Assembly (NCBI RefSeq): GCF_013408425.1
Contig: NZ_JACBYV010000001.1
Location: 620,001 to 684,000 of the forward strand
Length of the DNA stretch: 64,000 nt
Reading direction: 5' to 3'
Origin: Pseudomonas flavescens
GTDB taxonomy: Bacteria > Pseudomonadota > Gammaproteobacteria > Pseudomonadales > Pseudomonadaceae
Under the pieces are notes generated by a model, which had not been told where the DNA came from, did not search any database, and saw nothing but the letters and a program-made list of their open reading frames with translations. Within the stretch, counting starts at the first letter, position 1. Each line of letters starts with the position of its first letter. Positions 47,331 to 55,332 of the stretch are shown here, one piece after another. Made by a program: the position numbers and the translations under genes.

Positions 47331-47576
47331 TTGCGGCGATCCTCGTGCAAATCTTCGATGAAGTGTGATGCCCCCGGAAACGACACGAGAGGCGACCTGT
47401 TCGTATGCGATACGTATGACGAGCCACTGGGCGAACCCACTGCCTCACCGCGCTTTCGCGCCAGTCGGTAGCTGCGGTGCGTCTTGTTGCTGAGTTCTCG
47501 ACGCATGGTTTTCCAACCTCCAACAAATACGAATCCAGCGGCCTGAACCGACAGGCACGCGTTATCAGGCAGTCAA

Positions 47577-48302
47577 CTAAGCGAAATGCTGGTGTGCGAT
47601 GCGCCAGGGCGTGTCGATGACCAGACGTTCGGCCTCTCTCTCGCCCAGGATCCGGGCGGCTTGCAGGAGACCTTCTTGTAATTGGGGGGGGCGGTGATCC
47701 AGGTTGTGAGCATCAGTCGCCATAATGCTGACCACGCGATGTCTCAGCAGTTCGTGAGCCAGGTGCATTGCTCGTTCACCAAAGCGACCAGCGGCAGACG
47801 CGGCGGTCACCTGAAGCAGGCAGCCCTGCTCGATGAAGGGCTTGAGCTTGCTCGGCGTGTGCATCAGCGCCTTGTTGCGTTCCGGGTGCGCGATGATCGG
47901 TACCACGCCGTTTTCCAGCAGCCATTGGGTCAGCCGCTCGGCGCCGAAGGGCATTTCCCCGTGAGGAAATTCCAGCAGCAGCGCCTTCTTGCCTTCCCAC
48001 TGACCGAGAAACGGAATGCTGCCGTCCTTCACGCGGGTCATCAGCTCGCCAGAGAAACGAACTTCTGCGGCCGCGCCGACCTTGAGGTCGATACCGGCCG
48101 CCTGCAGCGCCTCGTTGAAGCTGTTGCAGGCTGCGCGAATGCTCTCGCTGTCGTTCTCGTAGCGGCCGGCATGGATGTGCGGCGTGCAGACGATGTGGCT
48201 GATGCCGTTGGCCACGGCCATGCGGGCCATTTCCAGCGCGGTTGGCAGGTCTGCCGGACCGTCGTCGATGCCCGGCAGCAAGTGGTTATGCAGATCGATC
48301 AT
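47577..48302 (-). CDS. PHP-family tyrosine phosphatase (CpsB/YwqE/Wzb-like)
   Basis: Metal-dependent phosphatase of 241 residues. PHP motifs: MIDLHNHLLPGIDDGP at the start, CTPHIH, IAHPERN and ATDAHN near 195. It should dephosphorylate the tyrosine tail of the Wzc kinase encoded just upstream, so setting polymer chain length or export. Gram-negative loci usually use a low-molecular-weight Wzb phosphatase; the PHP type is more common in Gram-positives. An eight-base C run near residue 205 (plus-strand G run at 47684-47691) could cause slipped-strand frameshifts. Confidence 0.9.
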   Translation of the reverse strand: MIDLHNHLLPGIDDGPADLPTALEMARMAVANGISHIVCTPHIHAGRYENDSESIRAACNSFNEALQAAGIDLKVGAAAEVRFSGELMTRVKDGSIPFLGQWEGKKALLLEFPHGEMPFGAERLTQWLLENGVVPIIAHPERNKALMHTPSKLKPFIEQGCLLQVTAASAAGRFGERAMHLAHELLRHRVVSIMATDAHNLDHRPPQLQEGLLQAARILGEREAERLVIDTPWRIAHQHFA

Positions 48303-48344
48303 CAGATACCTCCCGCTGTCATGCGCTGGATTTTCATGGTTGCA

Positions 48345-50576
48345 TCAGGCCTTGCGGTCGCTGTAACCGTAGTGGTCGTAGTAGCCGCTGTAATCGCCGG
48401 AGCGGGCCGCTTTTTCCACGTCCACCTGGTTGAGTACCACACCCATCACCGAGGCACCGCTCTGCAGCAGGTGGCCCACGCCACGCTGTGCCAGCGGGAT
48501 CGAGGTCGCCTCGGACTTGATCACGTAGATGACCGAGTCGGCGAAGGTCGACAGCAGCGAGGCATCGCTGACCGCCTGGCTTGGCGGCGAATCGATGATG
48601 ATGTGGTCGTAGCGCTCCTTGATCATTTCCAGGAACTTGGCGAAACGTGGCGATGCCAGCAGTTCCAGCGGGTTCGGCGGTACCGCACCGGCTGGCAGCA
48701 TGTCCAGGTTGTTGCCCATGTTGTGGATGCAGTCTTCGACCTTGGCGCTGCCGGTGATCAGGTTGGCCAGGCCAGGCGTACCGACCGGGAAGTCGAAGCT
48801 CTTGGCCAGGGTCGGGCGGCGCAGGTCGGCATCGATCAGCAGCACGCGTTGCAGCTGGCTGAGGGCGAATGCCATGTTGGCCACCAGGGTGCTCTTGCCC
48901 TCGCCAGGCGACGAGGAGGTGACCACCAGAACCTTCTGCGAGCGCGAGGTATCGGCCAGCATCAGGCTGGTGCGAATGGTGCGGATCGACTCGCAGAAGC
49001 GCGCGTCCTCACCATGCTCGAAGAGGTGCGCTGCGGTGTACTTGGTGTTGGTGGAAATCAGCGGGACGATGCCGAGCACCGGCAGGTTCAGCTTGTTCTC
49101 GACGTCGTCGGCGCTCTTGAAGGTGTTGTTGAGGATGTCGCGGATCACCGCCAGGGCGATACCGAAAATCAGCGCCAGGCCGGCAGCCAGGACGATCAGC
49201 AACTTCTTGTTCGGCGCAGCGGCCTGAATGGGCGCGATGGCCTGATCGATGATCCGCGCGTTGCTGGAATTGACGTCCTGAGTGGCTGCGGTTTCGCGCA
49301 GACGGGTCATGAAGGTTTCGTACAGCGAGCGGTTGCTTTCCACGTCGCGGGTCAGCTCACGTACCTTGAACTCCTTGCGCGAGATGTCCTGGATCTGTTC
49401 CTTGTTCTTGTTGAACGAGGCATTCAGGGAGTTCTCGTTGGCGACAGCCAGCTGGTAGTTGCGCTCGATGCTCGCCACGACCTGCTCGACCTGAGCACGC
49501 AGGCTAGCCGAGGCAGCACTGAGGTCGGACTTGGCAGCGGCCATGGCCGGGTGGCGCTCGCCGTAACGGCGCGACAGCTCTTCGACCTTGGCGCGAGCGC
49601 GGGCTTCTTCCGCCTTGAATTGCTGGATCAGCGGGTTGCCCAGCACGGCAGGCACGCTGGACAGACGGCGCCAGTCGGTGGAGCCCATGGACTCGACCTG
49701 ACGGAACTGGCTTTCGGCTTCGGCGCGCTGGCGACGGGCGTCGATCATGCGGTCACCGGTCAGCGACAGTTCGTTGTTGCTGATGGTCGCCACGCCGTTC
49801 ACATCGACCAGGCCTTCGGCCTCGCGATAGGCTTGCAGGCGGTTCTCGGCTTCCTGCAGCGAGCTGCGCAGCTCGGTCAGGCGAGTGTTCATCCAGGTGG
49901 TAGCGGACAGCGACATTTCCATCTGCGCTTCGAGCTGGCTATCGATGTAGTTGCTGGCCAGGGAGTTGGCGATCTGCGCTGCGGTCAGGCGGTCCGGCAG
50001 TTCGACGGAAATGCTCACCAGTTGGCTCTTGCCTTCTACCCAGATGCTGGTGCGGTCCATCAGCATCTTGGTGACGATATCCAGCAGCTCGGCTTCGGTC
50101 ATCGGTGTGGCCGGCTCGGGCTCATCGACCAGCCCGGTCACCGACAGCATGCCCTGCACGCTACGCACGAACCCACCGACGTTGATCAGCGGCTTGGGCT
50201 GCTGGCGCGGGTCGAAGTCCGGGTGCTCGGTGAGGTTGAGTTCGCGAACCACTTTCTCTGCAACGCCGCGGCTCTTGATCAGGCCGAGCTGGGTTTGCAG
50301 GTATTCGTTCACTGCGCCGGTGGTGTCGTAGACCTGCTGAAAGGACACCAGTTGGGTGCCTTTGGTCTCGATCATCACCGTCGATACCGCTCTGTAGACG
50401 GGCGTCATACGGGACACGGCGAGGGCGGTGACCAGCGTGATCACGACCACGAACAGCACGATGGCCCACTTGCGCATCCAGATGGCGTTCCAGATACGCC
50501 GCAGGTCGATGTAATCGCTATCTGCTTCCGACGGCGATGGCTGCCACTGTCGGATCGTTCGTGCAGGACTGTTCAT
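48345..50576 (-). CDS. wzc: Polysaccharide co-polymerase tyrosine autokinase (Wzc)
   Basis: Inner-membrane protein of 743 residues. An N-terminal helix (about 36-56, WAIVLFVVVITLVTALAV) and a second at about 440-460 (LLIVLAAGLALIFGIALAV) flank a long periplasmic coiled-coil domain. The cytoplasmic BY-kinase domain has Walker A SSSPGEGKSTL, Walker A' VLLIDADLRRPT and Walker B IIIDSPP. The C-terminus is a Tyr cluster (SGDYSGYYDHYGYSDRKA). It controls chain length and links Wzy to the export proteins made from the next two genes, which lie just upstream in the operon. Confidence 0.95.
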   Translation of the reverse strand: MNSPARTIRQWQPSPSEADSDYIDLRRIWNAIWMRKWAIVLFVVVITLVTALAVSRMTPVYRAVSTVMIETKGTQLVSFQQVYDTTGAVNEYLQTQLGLIKSRGVAEKVVRELNLTEHPDFDPRQQPKPLINVGGFVRSVQGMLSVTGLVDEPEPATPMTEAELLDIVTKMLMDRTSIWVEGKSQLVSISVELPDRLTAAQIANSLASNYIDSQLEAQMEMSLSATTWMNTRLTELRSSLQEAENRLQAYREAEGLVDVNGVATISNNELSLTGDRMIDARRQRAEAESQFRQVESMGSTDWRRLSSVPAVLGNPLIQQFKAEEARARAKVEELSRRYGERHPAMAAAKSDLSAASASLRAQVEQVVASIERNYQLAVANENSLNASFNKNKEQIQDISRKEFKVRELTRDVESNRSLYETFMTRLRETAATQDVNSSNARIIDQAIAPIQAAAPNKKLLIVLAAGLALIFGIALAVIRDILNNTFKSADDVENKLNLPVLGIVPLISTNTKYTAAHLFEHGEDARFCESIRTIRTSLMLADTSRSQKVLVVTSSSPGEGKSTLVANMAFALSQLQRVLLIDADLRRPTLAKSFDFPVGTPGLANLITGSAKVEDCIHNMGNNLDMLPAGAVPPNPLELLASPRFAKFLEMIKERYDHIIIDSPPSQAVSDASLLSTFADSVIYVIKSEATSIPLAQRGVGHLLQSGASVMGVVLNQVDVEKAARSGDYSGYYDHYGYSDRKA

Positions 50577-50578
50577 AT

Positions 50579-51118
50579 TCAGAAGAACCCTTGATCGATG
50601 GTGATGGTGTCACCCGGCTTGACCAGGGTGTCGAGCGCGGCCTTTTCCGAAGCTCGGGCTTCGCCTGAACCGCGCGCGATGGTGATGCGTTTGGTGGAAG
50701 CGCGTTCGGTCAGGCCGCCGGCCAGCGCGATGGCGCGGTCCAGGGTCAGGCCGGGTTGATACGGATAGCCGCCGGGCGCCTTCACTTCGCCGCTGATGTA
50801 GAACTCGCGGTAGGTGGTCACGCTCACGGAGACGCGGGGATCGACCAGATAGCCGTCGGCCTTCAATCTGTCGGTGATGATGCGTTCGATGTCGCCGGCA
50901 GTCTTGTCACTGGCTTCGATCGACCCCAGGAAGGGGTAGGAGAAAGTGCCTGCGTCATTGAGGCGGATTTCCTCGAACGACAGATCCGGCTCGCCGAAGA
51001 CACTGATCTTGATCACGTCGCCAGAGCTCAGCCGATACTGTGGATTGGCCTGGGCAGTCGCTGCGAATGCGAGCATCAGCAGCAGCGAGAAGGCTTTGAA
51101 CAGATGGTGGACTGACAT
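50579..51118 (-). CDS. Short polysaccharide export protein (Wza/OPX family)
   Basis: Periplasmic protein of 179 residues: signal peptide (AFAATAQA-NPQ), polysaccharide export domain (YRLSSGDVIKISVFGEPDLSFEEIRLNDAGTFSYPFLG) and one SLBB domain (YISGEVKAPGGYPYQPGLTLDRAIALAGG). It has no lipobox Cys and no C-terminal amphipathic helix, so it cannot form the outer-membrane pore as E. coli Wza does. The beta-barrel encoded just upstream is the likely partner. AAGGAG precedes the ATG at 51118; the frame is open to 51229. Confidence 0.9.
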   Translation of the reverse strand: MSVHHLFKAFSLLLMLAFAATAQANPQYRLSSGDVIKISVFGEPDLSFEEIRLNDAGTFSYPFLGSIEASDKTAGDIERIITDRLKADGYLVDPRVSVSVTTYREFYISGEVKAPGGYPYQPGLTLDRAIALAGGLTERASTKRITIARGSGEARASEKAALDTLVKPGDTITIDQGFF

Positions 51119-51251
51119 CCGCTTACTCCTTGTGGTTGATTCGTCTGTGGCGCGGAAAAAAGGGCGCCACCGCTCGCCTGCAGAGGCGAACGGGAAAAGG
51201 TTGATAGGGTTGGTGACGTTGGTCGTCACCCTGTTGAGGAGGGCCCCGGTG

Positions 51252-52412
51252 CTAGAGGCTCAAACTCAACGACAGCTGATAGATGTTCCGGTCATAGGAT
51301 TTCTCCCGCACGCTCGAATCGTTTTCGGTGTGGCGATAACCCAGTGATACATCGACCCAGCGATCCGGGGAGTAGGTGACTCCCAGGCCGTAACTGGTGC
51401 GCTCGTCCTTGCGCTCGATCGCCTTGTAGTCGCGATCGGAGAAGCGGTAGTCAAGATCCGTACGGATGAAGGCCGACCATTCGTGTTCCCAGCTCAGGCG
51501 GGTGGTGGTGTCCTGAACCGTGCTCGCACCGTCGTCGCCTTCGTCGAAGGCACGACGTGTGTTGAGTTTGACGACAGAGTAGGTGCGCGGTTCCCAGGCC
51601 ACACCGACTTCCCACATCGGGCTGGTGTAATCCTCACGCGTGTTGCTGTCGAAGTTCTTGCGTTCGGCACCGAGGCGCAGGGTGCCGGAGGTCTTGGCGG
51701 TGGCTTCCCAGGTGGCGCCGAACAGTGCGGCGTCATTGGTACTGTCGCGGTTGCTGCCGCTGCGGATGTAGTCATGATCGGTGTGGCGCAGTTCGACCAG
51801 CGATCGCGTGCTGCCACCGAGGCGGTGGTACCACACGGTGTTGAACATGGTGCTGTCGCGTTCTTCGTCGGCGTTGAGTTCGCCGCTGTTGCGGTAGCGG
51901 ATACCCTCGCGGTTGACGCCGAAGTCCAGCTGGTTCAACCCGCTGAGCGTACCGTAGCTGTAGGTGGCGCCAGCGACGGTGCGGTCGTACTTGTCGTTTT
52001 CATTGTCATCGGGATCCGCCAGGTCGATGGTCTCCTCGACGCGGTGATAGCCGAGGTTCCAGCGCAGGCGATTGCGCGAGTTGAATTCGAGAATGCTGCG
52101 AAAGCGCAGGTGATGGTCGGTATGACTGGCCCGATCGTCAGAGTGGTAGGTCTGGTCGTCGAATTCGTATTCGAGCTGGTAACCGCTGTTGCGCGTCTCG
52201 GCGCTGAGCAGAAACTTCGGGTTGATGCTGGTGATCCAGGAAGAACCGGCGCCGTCACGCAGGCCGCGGTAGTTGTCGTCGTAGCTCTCGGTAACGTCGA
52301 GGGTAGGCGTGAACTCGAAACCAGCCAGGTCGATGCTCGCCGGGTCGGTTGCCCAGCTGGTCGTAGACAGCGTACCTGCTAGCGAAGCCGTCAATATCTT
52401 GGTGAGTTTCAT
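51252..52412 (-). CDS. Outer-membrane beta-barrel of the polysaccharide exporter
   Basis: Protein of 386 residues with a signal peptide (GTLSTTSWA-TD) and many alternating strands rich in aromatic and charged residues, such as YQLEYEFDDQTYH, RLRWNLGYHRVEETI and ISLSLSL-like end QLSLSLSL. It ends in a strand with a terminal Leu. It resembles the BBP2 beta-barrel family linked to exopolysaccharide loci. It is the first gene of the long reverse operon, and the ops element is in its leader. Confidence 0.8.
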   Translation of the reverse strand: MKLTKILTASLAGTLSTTSWATDPASIDLAGFEFTPTLDVTESYDDNYRGLRDGAGSSWITSINPKFLLSAETRNSGYQLEYEFDDQTYHSDDRASHTDHHLRFRSILEFNSRNRLRWNLGYHRVEETIDLADPDDNENDKYDRTVAGATYSYGTLSGLNQLDFGVNREGIRYRNSGELNADEERDSTMFNTVWYHRLGGSTRSLVELRHTDHDYIRSGSNRDSTNDAALFGATWEATAKTSGTLRLGAERKNFDSNTREDYTSPMWEVGVAWEPRTYSVVKLNTRRAFDEGDDGASTVQDTTTRLSWEHEWSAFIRTDLDYRFSDRDYKAIERKDERTSYGLGVTYSPDRWVDVSLGYRHTENDSSVREKSYDRNIYQLSLSLSL

Positions 52413-52693
52413 CGTGCCAAATCCCTTCCCGGGGTCGATCGCTTGAGTGGAGTGGCCGGGTGACGACGCTGCGGGACGATGGCCCGGCAGCCTCTGTTCA
52501 GTCATCTATCGCGTTGACTTGCGGCCATTTTTCATGAGTCATTGGTTGTCGGCTCAGGGAAGAAGTTCCCCGTTGGCCGTGAAACTCATCACAGGCGCCT
52601 CGATAAAAAAACACGGAACTTTTCATGCGCTTTAATGGTTCGCTCCTGCCGCCAGTGCTGCAATCGGGGGCGGCGTGCTCGGTTCTGAAAAAT

Positions 52694-52704
52694 ACGCTAC
52701 CGCC
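52694..52704 (-). promoter_or_regulatory. ops element (RfaH recruitment site)
   Basis: The reverse strand reads GGCGGTAGCGT, a perfect match to the ops consensus, preceded by GG (as in JUMPstart) and followed by ATTTTTC. It lies in the 415-base gap 52413-52827, with 281 bases between it and the first gene of the 17-kb operon, and just after the rfaH gene. RNA polymerase would pause here and be loaded with RfaH. No gene that I can support is in this gap. Confidence 0.9.
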
Positions 52705-52797
52705 CCAAGGCCATCGTTCTTGAGGGCAATGATGCGATGTCGGATGGGTTGCAGTGGCTGAGGCTCTGGGTTCAGCCCGGATAGTAGAAGTTTTGCG

Positions 52798-52839
52798 TTA
52801 CAGGCATGTTAAGAGGTTGAGCAATATTCATGCCTGTAA
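52798..52839. repeat. Long inverted repeat overlapping the rfaH stop codon
   Basis: Perfect 11-bp arms TTACAGGCATG and CATGCCTGTAA with a 20-base AT-rich spacer. The rfaH stop codon is inside one arm. It could be an operator for the operon promoter, or a weak terminator of rfaH. Confidence 0.6.
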
Positions 52840-53340
52840 AATTGAAAGTTGAGAGAGCGGGACTTTTACGCGCTTTTCTCGATTAAGTAAGCGAAGCAGC
52901 AGCATCACTCGCTGTTCGCCGTCCATGGCCAGGAAGATCGCATCCATATTGGCCAGTGGACCACTGTTTATATGCACTCTGTCTCCGGCAGTCAGTGCTT
53001 TCGCTTGCACGCTCTGCAGGCTGCGCGCTTTCAATTGCTCGATAATTGAATCATCTATTCGGCAAGGAACTCCGCAGAAGGCAACGACCCTGCTGACGCC
53101 TCGTGTCGAGCGCAAAGCTGCCCAGTTACCCTGTTCCTGCATATGCAGAAACAGGTAGCCGGGAAAGAGTGGTTGGGTGATTTGGACGCGTTTGCCTGCC
53201 CTGGTCGCCTGCGTTCTGGTGCGCGGGCAAAAGCACTCGAAACCCTGTCTGTTCAGGTGTTCCCAGGCCTTGTCGTCGTGTCGGGGCTTGCACTGGATCA
53301 GGTACCAGGCGGCTTCCGAAAACTTCACGTCGATGCTCAT
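52828..53340 (-). CDS. rfaH: Transcription antitermination factor RfaH
   Basis: NusG paralogue of 170 residues. The NGN domain (10-105) has WYLIQCKPRHDDKAWEHLNRQ, then FCPRTRTQATRAGKRVQ and PLFPGYLFLHM, which follow E. coli RfaH closely by eye. The C-terminal KOW domain has AGDRVHINSGPL and MLLLRLLNREKRVKVPLSQL, near-identical in pattern to the RfaH MLLLNLINKE segment. It should bind RNA polymerase paused at ops and prevent early termination in the long polysaccharide operon. I chose the ATG at 53340; the frame is open to 53421. The gene is upstream of, and colinear with, the operon. Confidence 0.92.
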   Translation of the reverse strand: MSIDVKFSEAAWYLIQCKPRHDDKAWEHLNRQGFECFCPRTRTQATRAGKRVQITQPLFPGYLFLHMQEQGNWAALRSTRGVSRVVAFCGVPCRIDDSIIEQLKARSLQSVQAKALTAGDRVHINSGPLANMDAIFLAMDGEQRVMLLLRLLNREKRVKVPLSQLSILQA

Positions 53341-53749
53341 AGGCCTCAGCTTTCCATGCTTGCGAAGTGCCATCAATCGCTGTTCTGGCAGAGCGTCGAT
53401 AGTAGGCCTTCCACACTTCATTAGGTGTAATTGCGCGACGAGTGGCGAGTTATTTCATGAGCTGAAAAATCCGACAAGTGGCTGCCGTAATTGTGCTGTC
53501 ATTTTGATTTTTAGTTGCCGGAAAGGTGCATATTGGTTGCGTGTTACCCGTATCAAGGAAAGTTCCCCGGTAAGTTGCAATCGATTTTATGGCGCCTGTT
53601 TTTTGATGGTTTCGTCTTGCCTGTTACGCGTTGTCGGATGCCCTGAACGGAGCCGGTGATAACGCATCTGCATAACGGATCAGCCGAAGAAAAAAAGATT
53701 GGAGCCATGGTGGCCAATAGATATCAACTCTGATTAAGGATGATGAATC
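53341..53749. other. Intergenic region between rfaH and the divergent glycosyltransferase
   Basis: About 409 bases with clearly lower GC than the flanks. It must hold the promoters for rfaH and for the forward glycosyltransferase gene. A short forward open frame here lies mainly antisense to rfaH and has no coding character. I see no other gene. Confidence 0.6.
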
Positions 53750-54790
53750 ATGACGCACATATACGCAGTGGTTCTTACTTATAACCGCAAGGATTTGCTC
53801 GAGCGTTGCCTGGATGCCGTATACGCGCAAACAAGACCCTGTGATGGCGTTATCGTGATCGATAACGCCAGTAATGATGGTACGGAGCAAATGGTGCTGG
53901 ATCTGGCATTGCCCGGTCTGGAGTTGTATGTGCTGTCGGATAACGTCGGAGCATCCGGTGGTTTCAATGCCGGGTTCCGCATGGCTTACCAGCGTGGCGC
54001 CGATTTCATCTGGATGATGGACGATGATGTGATTCCCAGTGCCGATGCCCTGCAGCGGCTGATCGAGGCGGATGAATCGCTGGCTGCACGGAATATCAAG
54101 CGCACCTTCCTGTTGTCGGGTGCCTACACCCAGGAGGGGCTGGTCAACAATGCGCCGTCGCTGGATCAGCGGCGCAACCGGATCGATTACGAGTGCTGGC
54201 CTGCTACCGTGGATCTGGGCGTGGTGCCGGTTTCCCGGGCGACCTTCGTGTCGATTCTGGTACCTCGCGCCACGCTGACCGAGTTCGGCGTGCCGATTTC
54301 CTCGATGTTCATCTGGGGCGAGGACACCGAGTTCACCTTGCGCGTCACTCGTAATACCCCGGGGTATCTGGTGGGCGCGAGCAAGGTGCTGCATCTGCGC
54401 CAGGAGGGTGGTGGGGCGATCAACATCCGCACCGAGAAGAGCCCTGCGCGGATCCGCTATCACCGCCACTTCGTGCGCAACGAGTTGTTCATCACCCGCA
54501 AGTACGCCAATCGTCGCCGGTTGCTGACGACCTTGAGCCACCGGCTGTGGGGAATGTTCAGATTGTTGCGCGGCGGTGAATTCTACAAAGCCCGCATCGT
54601 TCTGCAGGGGTTGCTGGAAGCCCTGGCGTTCTCGCCGCGGGTCGAGTCCGCCGATGCACCGCTGGACAGCCTGCGGGTGCAGATTCGCCGAGCCGTGGTT
54701 CCGGCATTCGAGATGACGTTACCGGTGATGTCGCTGGATATCGAGCCGGCCTCCAGCTTCCTGCAGCCGGAGATGATGCCCGCTCAGTAG
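53750..54790 (+). CDS. Family 2 glycosyltransferase (rhamnosyl/galactofuranosyl type)
   Basis: GT-A enzyme of 346 residues. It starts IYAVVLTYNRKDLLERCLDAVYAQTRP, then VIVIDNASNDGT, NVGASGGFNAGFRMAYQRGADFIWMMDDDVIP with the DxD motif, and FIWGEDTEFTLRV as the acceptor-site motif of the GlfT2/RfbF-like group. AAGGA lies 12 bases upstream of the ATG. It overlaps the RmlC-like gene tail-to-tail by seven bases. It may use the CDP-linked sugar made by that operon; this is inferred. Confidence 0.88.
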   Translation: MTHIYAVVLTYNRKDLLERCLDAVYAQTRPCDGVIVIDNASNDGTEQMVLDLALPGLELYVLSDNVGASGGFNAGFRMAYQRGADFIWMMDDDVIPSADALQRLIEADESLAARNIKRTFLLSGAYTQEGLVNNAPSLDQRRNRIDYECWPATVDLGVVPVSRATFVSILVPRATLTEFGVPISSMFIWGEDTEFTLRVTRNTPGYLVGASKVLHLRQEGGGAINIRTEKSPARIRYHRHFVRNELFITRKYANRRRLLTTLSHRLWGMFRLLRGGEFYKARIVLQGLLEALAFSPRVESADAPLDSLRVQIRRAVVPAFEMTLPVMSLDIEPASSFLQPEMMPAQ

Positions 54791-55332
54791 AGGCGGTCGG
54801 TGCGGTCGGCCAGCAGGGGCCAGGCCGCATCCTTTTCCGAAATGGTGGTCACTGCCAGTGGCCAATCGATGCTCAGGCGCTCGTCGTTGTAGCGCAGACC
54901 GCGTTCGGCAGTCGGCGTATAAGCGCTCGACACCAGGTAACTGACTTCAACGTCATCGCTCAGGGTCTGGAACGAGTGAGCGAAGCCTGGCGGCACGTAA
55001 AGCTGCCGTTGGTTGTCGGCGCTCAGCTCGAACGCCTCGTGCTGCAGATAGGTCGAGGACTGCTCGCGCAGATCGACGATCACGTCGACGATGACGCCGC
55101 GGGTGCAGCGCACCAGCTTGGCTTCGCCATGGGGCTGCACCTGATAGTGCAGGCCGCGCAGGGTGCCGCGTCGTGCCGAGCGTGAGGTGTTCTGTTGCAC
55201 GAAGTGGCTGATCAGTCCATGGCGCTCGAACTCATCCGCACAGAAGGTTCGCGCAAAGTAGCCGCGTTCGTCACCGCGCGGTTGCAGTTCGATCAGCCAG
55301 GCGTCGTTGAGTGTCGTGCTGTGAAAGATCAT
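54784..55332 (-). CDS. RmlC-like sugar-nucleotide 3,5-epimerase
   Basis: Cupin epimerase of 182 residues, the usual RmlC length. It keeps the catalytic His62 in RGLHYQ, the Tyr near 132-138 (SYLVSSAY), and the final YNDERLSIDWPL segment. In the classical pathway it acts on dTDP-4-keto-6-deoxyglucose, but here it sits with a CDP-glucose enzyme, so its substrate is probably a CDP-4-keto sugar. GGAGCAGCC precedes the ATG, which overlaps the stop of the upstream oxidoreductase gene (ATGA). Confidence 0.9.
   Translation of the reverse strand: MIFHSTTLNDAWLIELQPRGDERGYFARTFCADEFERHGLISHFVQQNTSRSARRGTLRGLHYQVQPHGEAKLVRCTRGVIVDVIVDLREQSSTYLQHEAFELSADNQRQLYVPPGFAHSFQTLSDDVEVSYLVSSAYTPTAERGLRYNDERLSIDWPLAVTTISEKDAAWPLLADRTDRLY

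Noticed and set aside
47682..50594. A 970-codon open frame on the plus strand, opposite wzc and the PHP phosphatase gene
   Set aside because: It is antisense to two genes with complete domain motifs and has the low-complexity Gln/His/Val-rich composition of a high-GC shadow frame.
53177..53659. A 160-codon forward frame before the glycosyltransferase
   Set aside because: It is largely antisense to rfaH and its translation lacks any domain-like pattern.
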